64,000 nt of DNA, taken from assembly GCA_014529385.2 (NCBI GenBank), contig CM043962.1:93012180-93076179 (forward strand), read 5' to 3'. This document shows, piece after piece, positions 1-11,938 of this stretch. The position numbers were made by a program, and so were the translations under genes. Position 1 is the stretch's first letter. Each line of letters opens with the position of its first letter. This DNA is from Adiantum capillus-veneris. Lineage: Eukaryota > Streptophyta > Polypodiopsida > Polypodiales > Pteridaceae. The notes beneath the pieces were generated by a model, which was not told the origin of the DNA, made no database searches, and worked only from the letters and a program-made list of their open reading frames with translations.

Positions 1-559
1 TCTGACAATACATAGACTTCCCACAAAATCATACATCCACAAATTTCCCACTATATGTTGTAACCGCTGCGGCGGTTATTTGCTGCGTGACTCACAGCCA
101 GCAAACCCTCAACAGACATACATCATCTCTGACAATACATCCCATGTGGAAGTACCTGCAATGTCAGGATGAAATCTAGAATATCAAGCAGCAAACACAA
201 GCTACCTGATGAACTAGTGGATGTCGCCTACAGTCTGTGTGTAGATGCGCCCGTGTCGTATGTGACACGCCTCCAAGAACTGTGAGCCGTCCTTCGATGT
301 GCAGATAGCCACAAATCAGCACTCCGGGAGTGCCGATATCCTCAGCACCTGTAGTCATAGGCCAAAACCCCAAATTTGCAGAGTCGGATTTGCACCCACC
401 GAGACCACGTAGTCGAAAATGGCCTGCGCACAACTTTGTCGAAGCCGAATGGTGGTCGAGATGACCTTAGAATGAAATTCTGAGAACACCGAGCCCTTAA
501 CAAGAGGCAATAATGGGCCACAGACCTACCAAATCTTGTCCAAATCACATGAAACTTGC
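1..559. other. Unassigned sequence, no gene recognised
   Basis: Short open frames here match no family I recognise. The 13-mer tctgacaatacat occurs at 1-13 and again at 128-140, so some local duplication is present. This may be an internal non-coding part of the retroelement whose accessory ORF starts at 1378, but no pol domain is visible to prove it. Confidence 0.4.
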
Positions 560-616
560 ACAACATTCACCAACACATCACCAACCAATTTGTGTGGTCA
601 GAAGCAAAAATTGGTG

Positions 617-648
617 AAATAGACATCCTATGCGTAGGATGTCTATTT
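617..648. repeat. Palindrome copy 1, 14-bp perfect arms
   Basis: Arms AAATAGACATCCTA and TAGGATGTCTATTT flank a 4-base centre (tgcg). It is the longest-armed of the three copies. It could form a cruciform or hairpin, or bind a dimeric protein. Confidence 0.85.
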
Positions 649-904
649 GACTTTTTTGGTCTGCAGAGGATGTTTGTTCATTCCAGATCGAATCACCTCA
701 TCATCAAGAGCTCATATATCAATTTTGAAGCCATTCTAATCAGTTTTGCCCCCAACACCTTCAAGATACACTTTTGGAGCCCAAAAACACCACACATGCT
801 CTTACAAGCATCAATCCTTGTCCAAATCCAAATCCAAGAGTATAGCCATGTTCCATAGGCCAAGGACTACCCACAAAACAAATCTCATGTCATTTTGATG
901 AAAT

Positions 905-928
905 AGACATCCTACGCGTAGGATGTCT
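905..928. repeat. Palindrome copy 2, perfect 24 bp
   Basis: Arms AGACATCCTACG and CGTAGGATGTCT are exact reverse complements with no spacer. It lies 284 bases after copy 1. Confidence 0.85.
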
Positions 929-1187
929 TCAGCTTAATTTGGACCTTCTGTGCAAAGACTGACATCATGGGAGCCAATACCATGGTGCAAAGAGCCCATA
1001 TACCAATTTTCAACCCATTTGGACTCAATTGCTACCTATGATGGACTTTCTACCCAATTTGTGACCTAAAGCCTGAATCAGCCCAAAAAGCCACTTTTTG
1101 ATATCCAAATCCAAATCCAAGCACATGGCCATGTTCCATGAGCCATGCACTACCAGCATGTCAAGTATCAACTAATTCTGATAAAAA

Positions 1188-1211
1188 AGACATCCTACGT
1201 GTAGGATGTCT
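1188..1211. repeat. Palindrome copy 3, near-perfect 24 bp
   Basis: Arms AGACATCCTACG and TGTAGGATGTCT differ from a perfect palindrome at one central pair. It is 283 bases after copy 2 and about 170 bases upstream of the ORF at 1378. Confidence 0.85.
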
Positions 1212-1377
1212 AAATGGAAAATTTTGGCGAGATTTGCATTGTGAGCACATGCACAGCTTCACAAGTTCCTTTTAAGCTTTATTTTCAATTTTCAAGTCAT
1301 TTGGATAGTGAAAACTCAGTTTCTCAGCTAATATAAAAAAAAACGCTAACTTCGGACTACTGAGTGCAACAGGATCT

Positions 1378-4300
1378 ATGGCAGCCGCGAAGTCACCGGC
1401 AAAGAAGAAAAGAATGACCATCAAGGATTACCTAGAAGAAGTGGAGCCCTTCGTCATACCAGAAGGAACACTAAAGCCCACAAGCACGTGGATCCAAGAA
1501 GATCTGTTAGAGTCCAACGACCTAAAGATCTACCAAGGAGTATTCAAAGACACTGAAGGCAATGTGATCGAGCTACCAATGCTGCCACGAGAACTCAATG
1601 AGTTCATAAGAAGCAAGATGGCAGGGTACTTGGAGAAGATTGATCTCCACAACTACTTTGAAGCAGTGTCGGCTGGGGTGGACATAAAGAGAGTCTGGGA
1701 GTTTGTGACAACCATCAAAGAAGATGGAGTGGCCAAAGTAACAGATCTACAAGGCAGACCAGAAACAGAAATAATCATCACTGAGCAGGTTGTAGCAGAT
1801 GCACTAGACCTCTCCAACAAGGGGGATAGTGTAACGAAAAGAAGGGATGAGGTTAAGGTGTACAATGAGAAGAAGGGAAATTACACCTTTGAAGATATTT
1901 CCAACCCAAGAGTGGCAATCATGAGCCAATTGTACAACCAATACTTCCACATGTGTACTAAGAGGCCACAAAAGTACAGAATGCCGCCAGGTGCAACTGC
2001 CACGACATTCACTTGGGCAATGACGAAAGGCACCCCAAAGATAATCAATTATGCAGCGTATATACATGACAACCTAGTAAAGATGGGTAACAAGAAGACA
2101 ACATATATTGTGCCAGGAGAACTAATCACAAAGGTGATTTATGGGGCACTGCACGCAAAAGGAAGATGGCCTGACCCCCCGTCTCAGAACGACTGGCTGA
2201 GGCTAAAAGAAGACAAAGAAGACGAGCCCCAAAGAGCACCAAGGGTTGCCACAAGACTGAAAAGATGGCTAGAGCCGGTCCTAGAAGAGCAGCCAGAGCA
2301 GAAGAAGGGGAAGAAAGAGTTTGTCCAAGTGCCGGTGAAAGAAACAAAGTGACAAAAAGCAGCAAGATTAGAGAGGCTGATGGAGAGCTTCAGAGCAGAG
2401 AGAGCCCTTAAAGGTGACTTAAGTGAACTCTGGAAGCCTTCTATAGAAGCTATGTCGGGATCATCCCGAAGAGTGCAAAGGGACATGTTTGAGGATTATA
2501 TCAAGAATTTTGAGATTCTTCATGCCGCATCAGAGAATATACCACATGTCCCTTTCACAGAGGAGGAAGTGGAGCAAATACGGCAGAAACTGCTAGATGA
2601 ACAAGAGAGCCAAGAGAGGGAAAGAAAAACTAAAGCAGACAGAGATTTAAAGGGCAAGCCTACATCTCTACCGGCCAGCCCTAAACCCAGCCCACAACCC
2701 TCACCACCTCCTAGCAGCCCTTCCCAAGAAGATAAAGAGGCTGAAGACAAACCAGAAGAACGGGAAGAGGCCAAGCAAGAGCAGAGCCAGGAGCTGGAGC
2801 CAAAGGAAGAGGCTAAGCCTCGAAGTGAGCAACAAGAGTCAGATGATTCTTATCACACATTTTTGGACATGCTAGCTGCAAGATACACGAAGGAAGAAGC
2901 GGCCACAATCGCATTCGACTTGGCAAGCACAGGGCCTAAAGAACAAATGCAAGGCATCGGGCTAGTGGAACTAAAAGAAATTGCCACAGATACAGTGGAT
3001 TTGCACCCACCCTCCAATGACTGGGATGTGATGATGGCGAAGCTAACCGGGTTGAGAGCGCAGTCCATAGCTTTAGAAAGTGAGATGGCAGCTCTCAAGG
3101 CCACAGAAATAAAGATAAAGCTGGAAGTAGATTCTCTACAAGGCCAAAGCCAAAGGCAGAAAGAAAGAGAAGCTGAGCTACAAGCCAGCCTAGCAAGGGC
3201 ACTGCAAAGATGCCAGGCAATGGAGGAAGAAAATCAAGCAGCAGCAAAAAGAATGCAAGGAGTTGAAGAAGAATGTCAGTAGCTTAGCAAATCCCTGCTA
3301 GATGCCGAGAGGGAAAGAGATAACCTGACCCTACAGCTGGTGGAAGAGTCTAAAGAAGTTGAAGCCATGAGAAACGCCAAAGAAAAGGCGGAGATAGATC
3401 AAGAAGCCAGCCAGGATGAGCTCCTTGAGCTCAAGGACCAACTCAAAGTGAAAGATCAGACCATCCAGAGGCTGCGAGCATCCCCTGCCAGAGTCAGAGC
3501 TACTAGCTCGACTCACATCACTACGGAGAGTCAACTCTATGAAGAACAGATGCAAGAACTTCAGAAGGAGCTGACTCTAGAGAAAAAGCAAAGATTGATG
3601 ATGGCAGAAGGGTCTATCGTCATGCAAACAAGAATGGAAGAAGGCCAAAAAGCCCTGCAAGAGGAAGTAGAAAGTATGAAAAGAAATCTCGAGGAGGCGG
3701 AGAGATTAAACGCCGAATTAAACGACCTCCTCGTGAATATGGGAGAAGTGGCTGAATCAGAAAAGAAAAAACTCCTAAAGTAGATTGAGGAGCTGGGAGG
3801 ACAGCAAGCAGGAGAGCAAGAGGGCACAGGGCCAGCAACCAATGAGAGCATCGATTTAGAGAATGTGGCAGATCCGGTGGACACGCCTATGCACGAGGAA
3901 ATCCTAGAAGGATCCTCTCAAGAGCCACAGGATCTAACACAAGAAGAGGAAGAAAAGTTGTGTAAAGCAATAGAGGTGGAGATCAGAGAGACAACAAAGG
4001 AAGCCTTGGAGTGGGAGCAGAGGGTTTTCAAAGTCCATGACCATTCAGAAGATCGACGCCAGCAACCTCAGGCGCGAATGGCTTCAACCCTCTCTCCCAT
4101 ATCCATTGCTGAAATATGAAGCAGCCACCATCAACAAGCGGATAAGAGAAGAGCCGACCGTACCACTTTACAACGCAGATACCTCACAACTAGAAGGGGT
4201 CAGGCTAATTTTTGATTCTCAGCCAAAATGGAGGAAGGCCTGGCTCACAAAGTACCCACAATACCTAATCCACTTGGTAGAGGCACCGAAAAATATCAGA

Positions 4301-4782
4301 GACAACCTCAGCTTTTGTCCTCTACCAAGGATCAGGACGTGGAAAGCCCAGGAGATCTTGCAAAGGAGCCAACCCACTTGGCTGAATTACCCTAAGCTGC
4401 AGGGCTTGAAGGCAGGTGAGAGAATAAGTGTCCAATACATGGTGAAAACCCTAACGGGCGCCATCAAATTGTTCACTGGCTCACCTGACCTTACTTGCAT
4501 CATGATGAAGAAAATCTGCAAAACCCTCTTAGCAGTATTTGAGACTTTCAAGCCAGGCCAGGTGACGAACAATATCTTTTTCTTCCAAGATACTTACAGA
4601 TGCGCTTATGATTTGTCTGGTCAGCCTCCAAGGAGGTGATACATGCAATGTATAAGAGGATAATGTTTCTACCATCCTATCACCTCCATGCCTTTGAAGA
4701 AGTGTTCTACACTGGCTTCTTCACAATAAACACATATATTTTCGGCCCAACAATGATGAACGTGCATGCAAGATACGAATAA
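1378..4782 (+). pseudogene. Retroelement accessory ORF, ~1,130 codons, broken
   Basis: A large protein of unknown function. From 1378 to 3783 one frame is kept, broken by TGA at 2350, TAG at 3280 and TAG at 3781. Frame 1 continues to about 4035, then shifts to frame 2 (to 4639), then again near 4630 to a frame ending at TAA 4780-4782. Order of parts: a basic N-terminus, a globular domain of about 270 residues with the core EIIITEQVVADAL, a linker rich in Pro, Glu, Lys and Ser, a long coiled coil (about 2980-3780), and a C-terminal domain with PTWLNYPKLQ, QYMVKTLTG, YDLSGQ and AFEEVFYTGFFT. The same order and motifs occur in the copy at 32985-36517. It ends about 70 bases before a polypurine tract, the place of a post-pol third ORF. 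The N-domain vaguely resembles plant 'putative transposon protein' domains; I have no firm family match. Confidence 0.7.
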
Positions 4783-4850
4783 CTAATCAAGATGCGCGAG
4801 GCCATACGATGAAGAAGCGGATCAGCGGCCATGTCGGGGACGACATGAGC

Positions 4851-4864
4851 AAGGAGGGGGGGAG
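4851..4864 (+). promoter_or_regulatory. Polypurine tract (plus-strand primer)
   Basis: AAGGAGGGGGGGAG directly precedes TGTTAG, the expected layout of a polypurine tract against a 3' LTR. The related copy on the other strand (32946-32963) has the same arrangement. Confidence 0.75.
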
Positions 4865-5400
4865 TGTTAGAAGCTGGACACACCCCACGGAAACTAACTA
4901 CTCGGAAGATTATTATTTTTGTAATTATTCATTCATTGAGGAAAACCTGATTTTTCACCTTGTAAATATTGGGAGTTACAGAAGTTTCCAGATTGTATCC
5001 CAGTTTTGATAGTTAGATTGAGTAGTGGTTGATTTTGAAACTTTAGGGTTTGAGAATTGTAAGGTATATATACCACTTTTTGACCTTAATGAAAGACCTT
5101 TCGTCATTTTTAAAAAGAAGTTTTGAAGTCTGTGAGTGAGCGTACTGTGTACGAGAGAGAGTGTGAGCTTCATCTTGACGCTACGTGTGCATCGGTGGTC
5201 AGAATCGAGTCCGGAGAAGTGCAACGTGTAGCCCTCGACGAGAGCTACGCGCCGATACCTACATTGCGCGCGTACGATCCGTTTTTGCGAGCTTCTTCTA
5301 CGAGCTTCATCTGGTGTTTGGGTGAGCATACGTTATCCGATTTTGCATTGCAGCATATCCACGCGTTCACATTGAGTAGAGCTACACATTAGGCACTTTA
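4865..5400 (+). repeat. 3' LTR candidate, distal end undefined
   Basis: It begins TGTTAGAAGC right after the polypurine tract. An A/T-rich stretch ends in a TATATATA box at 5065-5072, followed by a likely transcript leader. No second copy lies in the window, so the 3' boundary (set here at 5400) is a guess. The corresponding LTR at 32945 starts TGTTAGCAGC and shares a ttccagattgtatc block but is otherwise diverged. Confidence 0.55.
5065..5072 (+). promoter_or_regulatory. TATA box of the LTR promoter
   Basis: TATATATA lies about 200 bases into the LTR, a normal position for the U3 promoter of a plant LTR element. Confidence 0.5.
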
Positions 5401-5874
5401 GATTTTGGAAACAAAGACCTGCAAATTTCGGCCAGACATCCTGCGTGATTTTGCACCAGGTGTTTTGGGTTGGGGTTTTGGTTCATAGACCTTAGGGAGA
5501 GCGACCTATTGGTATTAGTAGGGCCTCTTTCAAGTTCTATGGTGTTTCGAGATTGTTTGATGGCTGTTCGGCTCTAGAAAGCGTTGTAGGAAGTTTCCTC
5601 TTATGTACTCTAGAAGGCTGTGACTTAGACAATTGGTAGAGACCTCTGTAGGAATTAGTGAGTCGGTCGAGTGTAGGTTGACACCTTATGCTTGCTTCCA
5701 CGCGCCTGTGGGCCGAGCTTCGTCCTTAGCTGACATTATATGTTAGGTGAGTTCTCGCTGTGCTGTCGTGCAGGCACACATGGCCTCAGTACAGACCTTC
5801 ATGAATTCCGACGCAATTCCCATTGATAGGATGACGTAGCATGCTGTATGGAAATTGCATGATTTGTGCATTTG
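5401..5874. other. Unassigned; LTR remainder or element leader
   Basis: No coding signal recognised. It lies between the LTR start and the left edge of the PPR array. The array edge is set where similarity to the inverted copy (to about 61690) stops. Confidence 0.35.
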
Positions 5875-7251
5875 GAGAAAAGACCTTGCTTTGCATCCGC
5901 TAAAAACAACCCCTAACTTCCTGTTGGCTTTGGCCCTTTTGTGCATATGCCACAATCAATGTGTTCGAAGGGATGGCGTTCCGGACATGAAGCTCCTTAA
6001 CCATATGTTATTGCATTTGCCTTAGTTGGGCAAATGCCACAATCAGTGCATTCCCAAGAGGTGACCTACCAGATAGAAAGATCCTCAAGCACTTTCTTTG
6101 ATTTCTAAGCACACCAAACTTGACATACATGTCAACCAAGGCACTCGCAAGCCCCGTCTCTTTTTTCAACATCCCCTGACTAACAATCTCATTGTGAATT
6201 CTTTTGCCTAGATCAGTGCCACATGCCTTCAAGATCCAAGCTTAGGTGATTGCATATGGAGAGATGCCCTTGTTTTGCATCTACTACAAAGAACCCAAAT
6301 CATCCTGGCCGTGCCTTGTTGACATATCCTACAATAAATGCATTCCAGTAGATAACCTCCCAGATAGGAAGCTCTCTAAGCACTGATAGAATAAATACAA
6401 TGCTCTCGATGACAAAGAAACCTCCAAGACCTACTTTCATGAACTCACAACTTCCTCACGCTACGGGTCTTGGGCATATCTTGGCAATCAATGCATGGAG
6501 ATCCGGTAATTGCATATGTAGGGATGTCCTCGCTTCACATTTGCTGAAATTAGCCGCAGCTTCCTCACCCTACCCCTCCTAGGCACATGCAACAATGAAT
6601 GCACTCCAAGAGAAGACATTCCAGACAAAAAGCTCCTTTAAGCACCACATTTTGTGTACATGTCGACCAAGGTGTTCCCAAGCACGACGTCCTTTTTCAA
6701 TAGCCCTTGACTAACAATATCATAATGAATTATTTTTCCCCTTGTCAACATCTTGCATAGTCCCCCATGCCGTGAAACTGCACGCATAGATGGTTGCATC
6801 TGGAGAAACAACCTCACTTTGCATCCGTTGAAAACCCCCCTAGCTTTCTGGCCCTGACTAACAATATCATCGTGAATTATTTTCCCCATGTCAGCATCTT
6901 CCATAGTCCCCATGCTTTGAAGCTGCAAGCATAGATGTTTGCATCTGGAGAAACAACCTTGCTTTGCATCTGCTGCTGAAAAAGAAACCCTAGCTTCCTG
7001 ACCCTACCCCTTCTATGCATATGCCACAATCAATGTGTTCAAAGGGATGGCGTTCTAGACACTGAGCTCCTCAACCATATGTGATTGCATCTACCTCAGT
7101 TGGGCAAATGCCACAATCAATGCATTCCCTACGCCATCAAAGGCTTTGCTACCGTTACTACTACACTTCATCTTGCTCGCTAACCCCATCCTTGTTCCTT
7201 TCTCTATCCTCTGCTTTATTGAATACAAAAAGTTTGTGTGTCTTCGGTCGC

Positions 7252-7370
<119 letters not shown>

Positions 7371-7439
7371 CTGAGTGCCCTGGGTTGTAGGCCACACAAC
7401 CGGAGGCTGACAACCTGAGGCTGGCCGGAGTGAAGAGGG

Positions 7440-7497
7440 GTCAACACGTGCTCGAGGGAGGGGGCCAGAATCCCTCCCCATTTTATAATAGTATAGA
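7440..7497 (-). mobile_element. Helitron-like 5' terminus, minus strand
   Basis: Read on the minus strand from 7497: TCTATACTATTATAAAATGG, then a GGGAGG block, then CACGTG at 7450-7445, with the (CT)n tract beyond. The base before the first T is A, fitting insertion between A and T, which Helitrons do. Three further copies begin at 42180, 43980 and 60157. No 3' hairpin/CTRR end or Rep/Hel gene was found, so the class call is tentative. Confidence 0.45.
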
Positions 7498-9271
7498 TAA
7501 AAGAGATATACCCTCGCTTTGCATCTGCCAAAACAGCCCAAAGCTTCTTGGACCTACCTAAGTTTCACATATCCCGCAAGTGTACATGATTGCATTTGGA
7601 GAGATGCCCTCTCTCTATTTCACATATATCGCAAGTGTACATGATTGCATTTGGAGAGATGCCCTCTCTCTCTGCATCTGCTAAAAACAACCTAGAGCTT
7701 CCTAACATTGTCCCTTGCCTTCAAGATGCAAGCGTAGGTGATTGCATCCGGAGAGGCACCCTCGCTTCGCATCCGGCAACAACAGCCCAGAGCTTCTTTG
7801 AAGTTCTTGGCCCCTTCTAGGTTGGGCATATCCCACAATCACTGCATTCCAAGAGCTTCCAGACCCTGACCTTGTTGGACATATCCTACAATCAATGCAC
7901 TCCATGCCGAAAGGAATCCCGTCAAGGATATCTTGTGCTATGTCAAGTGCATCGCACTTGACATACATACTGACTAACATGTTGCCTACGCGTGTGTTCT
8001 TTTCAAGCAACCCACCATCATGAATATCAAGAGAGATACTCTCGTTTCACATCCACCAAAAATAGCCCAGAGCTTCTTGGCCCTACCAAAGTTGGGCATA
8101 TCCTGCAAGTCTATGCGATTGAATTTGGAGAGATGCCCTCTTGCTACATCTGCTGAAAAGAGCCTCCAAACCCTGACTCTGCTAGACATATCCTCTATGC
8201 GGACATGAATCTTGTCGAGTACCTGTTGCGCTCTATACTGACTAAGGTGTTGCCTAAGCATGTGTTCTTTTCAAGCAACCCATTATCATGAATATCAAGA
8301 GAGATACCCTAGCTTCCCTTCTGCCAAAAACAACCCAAAGCTTCTTGGACCTACCTAAGTTGGGCATATCCAGCGAGTGTACATGATTGCATTTGGAGAG
8401 CTGCCCTCTCGCTGCATCTGCTAAAAGTAGCCCAGAGCTTCCTGATGCTATTCCTTGCCTTCAAGATGCAAGCGTAGGTGATTGCATCTGGAGAGGCACC
8501 CTCGCTTCGCATCCATTGAAAACAGCCATGAGGACATGTTGCGCTCTCTCAAATCCACCACACTTGACATACATACTCACTAACATGCTGCCTGAGCATG
8601 TGTTCTTTTCAAGCATCCCCCTATCATGAATATCAAGAGAGACACCCTCACTTTGCATCCGCCAAAAACAGCCCAGAGCTGCCCAAGCTGGGCATATCCC
8701 GGAAGTGTACATGATTGCGTTCGGAGAGATGCCCTCTCTTTGCATCCGCTAAAAACAACCCAGAGCTTCCTGACCCTGACCCTTGCCTTCAAGATGCAAG
8801 TGTATATGATTGCATCTGAAGAGTCACCCTTGCTTCGCATCCGCCAAAAACAGCCCCGAGCTTCTTGGCCCTACCCAAGTTGGGCATATCCCACAATCAG
8901 TGCATTCCAAGAGATGAAGTGCACCATTGTCAACCTATGCAATGCCAAGCATCACGTTTTCTTTCAACAACCCCTGACAAACAATATCATCGTGAATTCT
9001 TTCACCCATATCAGCATGTACGTGATTGCATTTGGAGAGATGCCCTCTCTCTGCATCTGCTGAATAGCCCATAGCTTCCAAACCTTGACCTTACCAGACA
9101 TATCCTGCAATCAATACACGCCATGCAGAAAGAAATCTCGTGGAGGACCTGTTGTGTTTTGTCATGTTCACTGCACTTGACATACATATTGACTAACGTG
9201 TTGCCTGAGCATGTGCTATTTTCAAGAAACCCACTGTCACGAATATCAGGAGAGACAACCTCGCTTGCCAT

Positions 9272-9652
9272 TGGTAAGGTTCATCAACACAAAGATTTCC
9301 CTTCTCCCACACACTAACACACAGATAGAATAACACCAAATTCAGAATCAGAGACACTGTAGAAGTTGAGCAAACATTTCAGACTCAAACAATAACAGGA
9401 AATCAAACAAGATTCAGACATCAAAAATCTTTCCCTTCTCAAACTTTATACATCTTCATACATCTGCTTTCCTTTCTACCCGCGACTGCTTCTATATCCC
9501 CAACCAGTTATAACTGCTCTAACTAACATGAACATCCGACTTAGCAAGTCCGAATATCCGATCAAAGCAAAATCCGATTCAGATCCGATTTTCATTCAAC
9601 ATCCGAAATTTGGACTGATCATTACTTCAGCTAAATAAGTACCATGTAAACA
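9272..9652 (-). repeat. 3' LTR of the Tat-like element
   Basis: Near-identical to 21707-22088 over its length, with the same series of tccgaNNNtccga motifs. On the plus strand it starts TGGTAAGG where the other copy has TGTTGGGG, and ends GTAAACA against GTCAACA. It is inserted directly into PPR-array sequence. Confidence 0.9.
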
Positions 9653-9774
9653 CATGGCACACCCCGGTGGTGAATTTTGTAGAAATCCGACTCGGATTCA
9701 CACATCCCTTGATCAAAACATTATGATAATCAATAACTACAATTACTGTTCAGTCTAAAAAGACTAATGCTACA

Positions 9775-11894
9775 TCATTTCTCCATAATCTCAGAAACAT
9801 TAACAGCTTCAGCTTCAGAAATTGGAGCTTCTACTGGGTCAAAAGTCTCCCCAGCTAGAACTGTAAATTTTGCTAAAATATCTTCATCAACCTGCAATTC
9901 TGGCTCAGTATGTGACTTCTGTTCCAATTCTGATTCCATGTTATGACCTGGTCTCTCTGAACATTCAGCCTGCTGTGCACCGTGTAACTGCTTTTCAATG
10001 ACTAGCTTCTCCTTTTGCTTTACTTTAAGCTCTTGCACTTGCTTAATCCAAAACTCTCTCTCCTTTTTCAGTTGAGCTACCTCCACTAGAAAATTTGCTT
10101 CATGTGCACTAACAAAGCCTGTCTTCACCACTTCATATGGATGCTTCACAACATTATTCAATCTAGCTCTCATGGATTGCCAGACTTCCTCCATTGTGTG
10201 CTTGAGCTGTTGCCTAAGAACCTGCACATCTCCCTCTGACATCAACACTCCAGTAACATCTAAATCCTCATGAGACAACACCTGTTTCTCTAAGGCCAAC
10301 AAAGGCTGAAGTATTTGTCAAGCACTAAATTTTGAACCTGCAATTCCACATTTGTATTAGCCAATTTCTCTAATTCATTGCTGACTTTACCTTCCAAAGT
10401 CATGGTCCACTCTTTGAACAGTCCCAAGGACAGTTTGACCTTGGCCAATTCATCTTGATGTCTCCTCACAACAGTCTGCATTTCCTCTTTATGGTGACTC
10501 TTCAAATTTTCCATCTGTATAGTCAAATTCTTGACCATATCAACTTGTTCTTGCAATAACACCCGAGCTGCCCTGTCTTGGTCATTGCATGTACTTGATT
10601 ATCCACCTGTAATTACTGTTTTTGAACAAACTTCTTAACCTGTGCCAACATCTACACAGCCATGTCAACATCATCAATGTCCCCCACTTCCTTAGCCTTA
10701 ACATCATAGCCAGTGTCAAAATCTAACTGCCTAACTGCCTTGAGCATGTCATTGTCCACTTTCCTTTTCTTTGAGAAAGTGAACAACTTTCCCAACTTAG
10801 TGGTTGTCTATTTATCCTTATTACTTGTGATAGGCCTATCCAAATCTGGGATAGAAGTAACCATATCTCAATTTTGCATAGCCTTTAGAGCCTCCTCCTC
10901 TGAATATCTTGCTTTAACTAAAAACTTAAAAGAATCCATCTGCTGCTTGTTCTCCAACATATCTGTTGGCAAATCCAACTTCAAACCCTGCAGTCTGATT
11001 TTCCTGCATATCCGAAATTCTACCCAAGTCACTCGTAAAATGCTCATCACCTGCATCCCTGATTGCACTAGGGACCTTGTAAGGAAAACTAAACATTGAT
11101 GCCAAAAATGCAGAAAGGTCAATACAATTCTGAGCTCTCCTTTTGTCTCACATATACACCTCATCAGAAATCTTATCAAACAGCCAATTAGCCCAATTAA
11201 CTTTGCCCCCCTGTTCTGCAAAGCACAGTGGTCCATAATTCTCTTTTGACATGTAATCAAACTTAATCAAAAAGCACAACTTTTCAAGGTACCACTTTAA
11301 CTGCTCCCTTCTGATATAATAAACATTCCTAAGCATGTAGTATTTTATGTTACCTTCAGTGGGACCAAACTCTTTTTTCAAAAAAATTTCAAAACACTTA
11401 GGGATGGTGGTACTCCCTTTTGATGGTAGCTTAAACACCTGAGCTACCAAATCAGGGGTAAGAGAGACAATATTGAAAATCATACCCTTTGTTTTCCTGA
11501 TTATATCAAGCTGAGCCGTGGCGTAGTAGTTATTCCTCCAGTCATCCCATGGTAGCATAGAAAAATCCTGCAATCCGATGGTCTGCAACCATGCAAGATT
11601 TGCTTCAACTGTCAAATCCAACTGCACCTTAAAATACGTGAAAGGCTCCATAAAATATTGTTGGAGCTTGGCCGCACTACGAGGAGTACCCATGGGTGTA
11701 TCCTCATCTCCAAACACTTCTTCTTCCTCCGGGCTCCTTACATCCACAGTCATAGGTTGCCCCTTGCGTTGCAAACGCCTTGGTGGCTCATCTTGCTCCA
11801 ACTCACGTTGCATGGCGCTACTTTGCTTCCCGCGTACCATCGTTGCAGGTGAACGCAGAGGTGGTGTGTACTTGAAAAAATCAGGCGTCCACAT
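9775..11894 (-). pseudogene. Accessory ORF of the Tat-like element, broken
   Basis: Read from 11894: an N-terminal region (residues 1-248) rich in charge, then a globular part with TKGMIFNIVSLTPDLVAQVF and KLPSKG, similar in pattern to EIIITEQVVADAL of the ORF at 1378. TGA at 11148-11150 is followed in the same frame by readable protein. Downstream comes ARYSEEEA, closely matching ARYTKEEA in the ORF at 1378, then helical, Lys/Glu/Gln-rich coiled-coil segments (10562-10290 and 10302-9775). I see no counterpart of the C-terminal YDLSGQ domain. Its place between integrase and the 3' LTR is that of an env-position ORF, yet no signal peptide or membrane segment is visible. Function unknown. Confidence 0.65.
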
Positions 11895-11938
11895 GCGGCA
11901 AGTATGAGAGCGACATAAGTGATAGATGGTGCCTTCGA

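Larger units (their letters stand above)
560..1212. repeat. ~283-bp diverged tandem repeat, three palindrome-bearing ends
   Basis: Three copies of the same palindrome start at 622, 906 and 1189, giving spacings of 284 and 283 bases. Between them other blocks recur in register: a ccaaatccaaatccaag block followed by gccatgttccat (about 820-855 and 1105-1140), and a gagcYcatataYcaatttt block (about 708 and 987). The units are clearly diverged. Tandem repeats inside non-coding parts of Tat/Ogre-type Ty3 elements are known to seed satellites. The position just upstream of a retroelement-type ORF fits that, but this link is inference. Confidence 0.8.
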
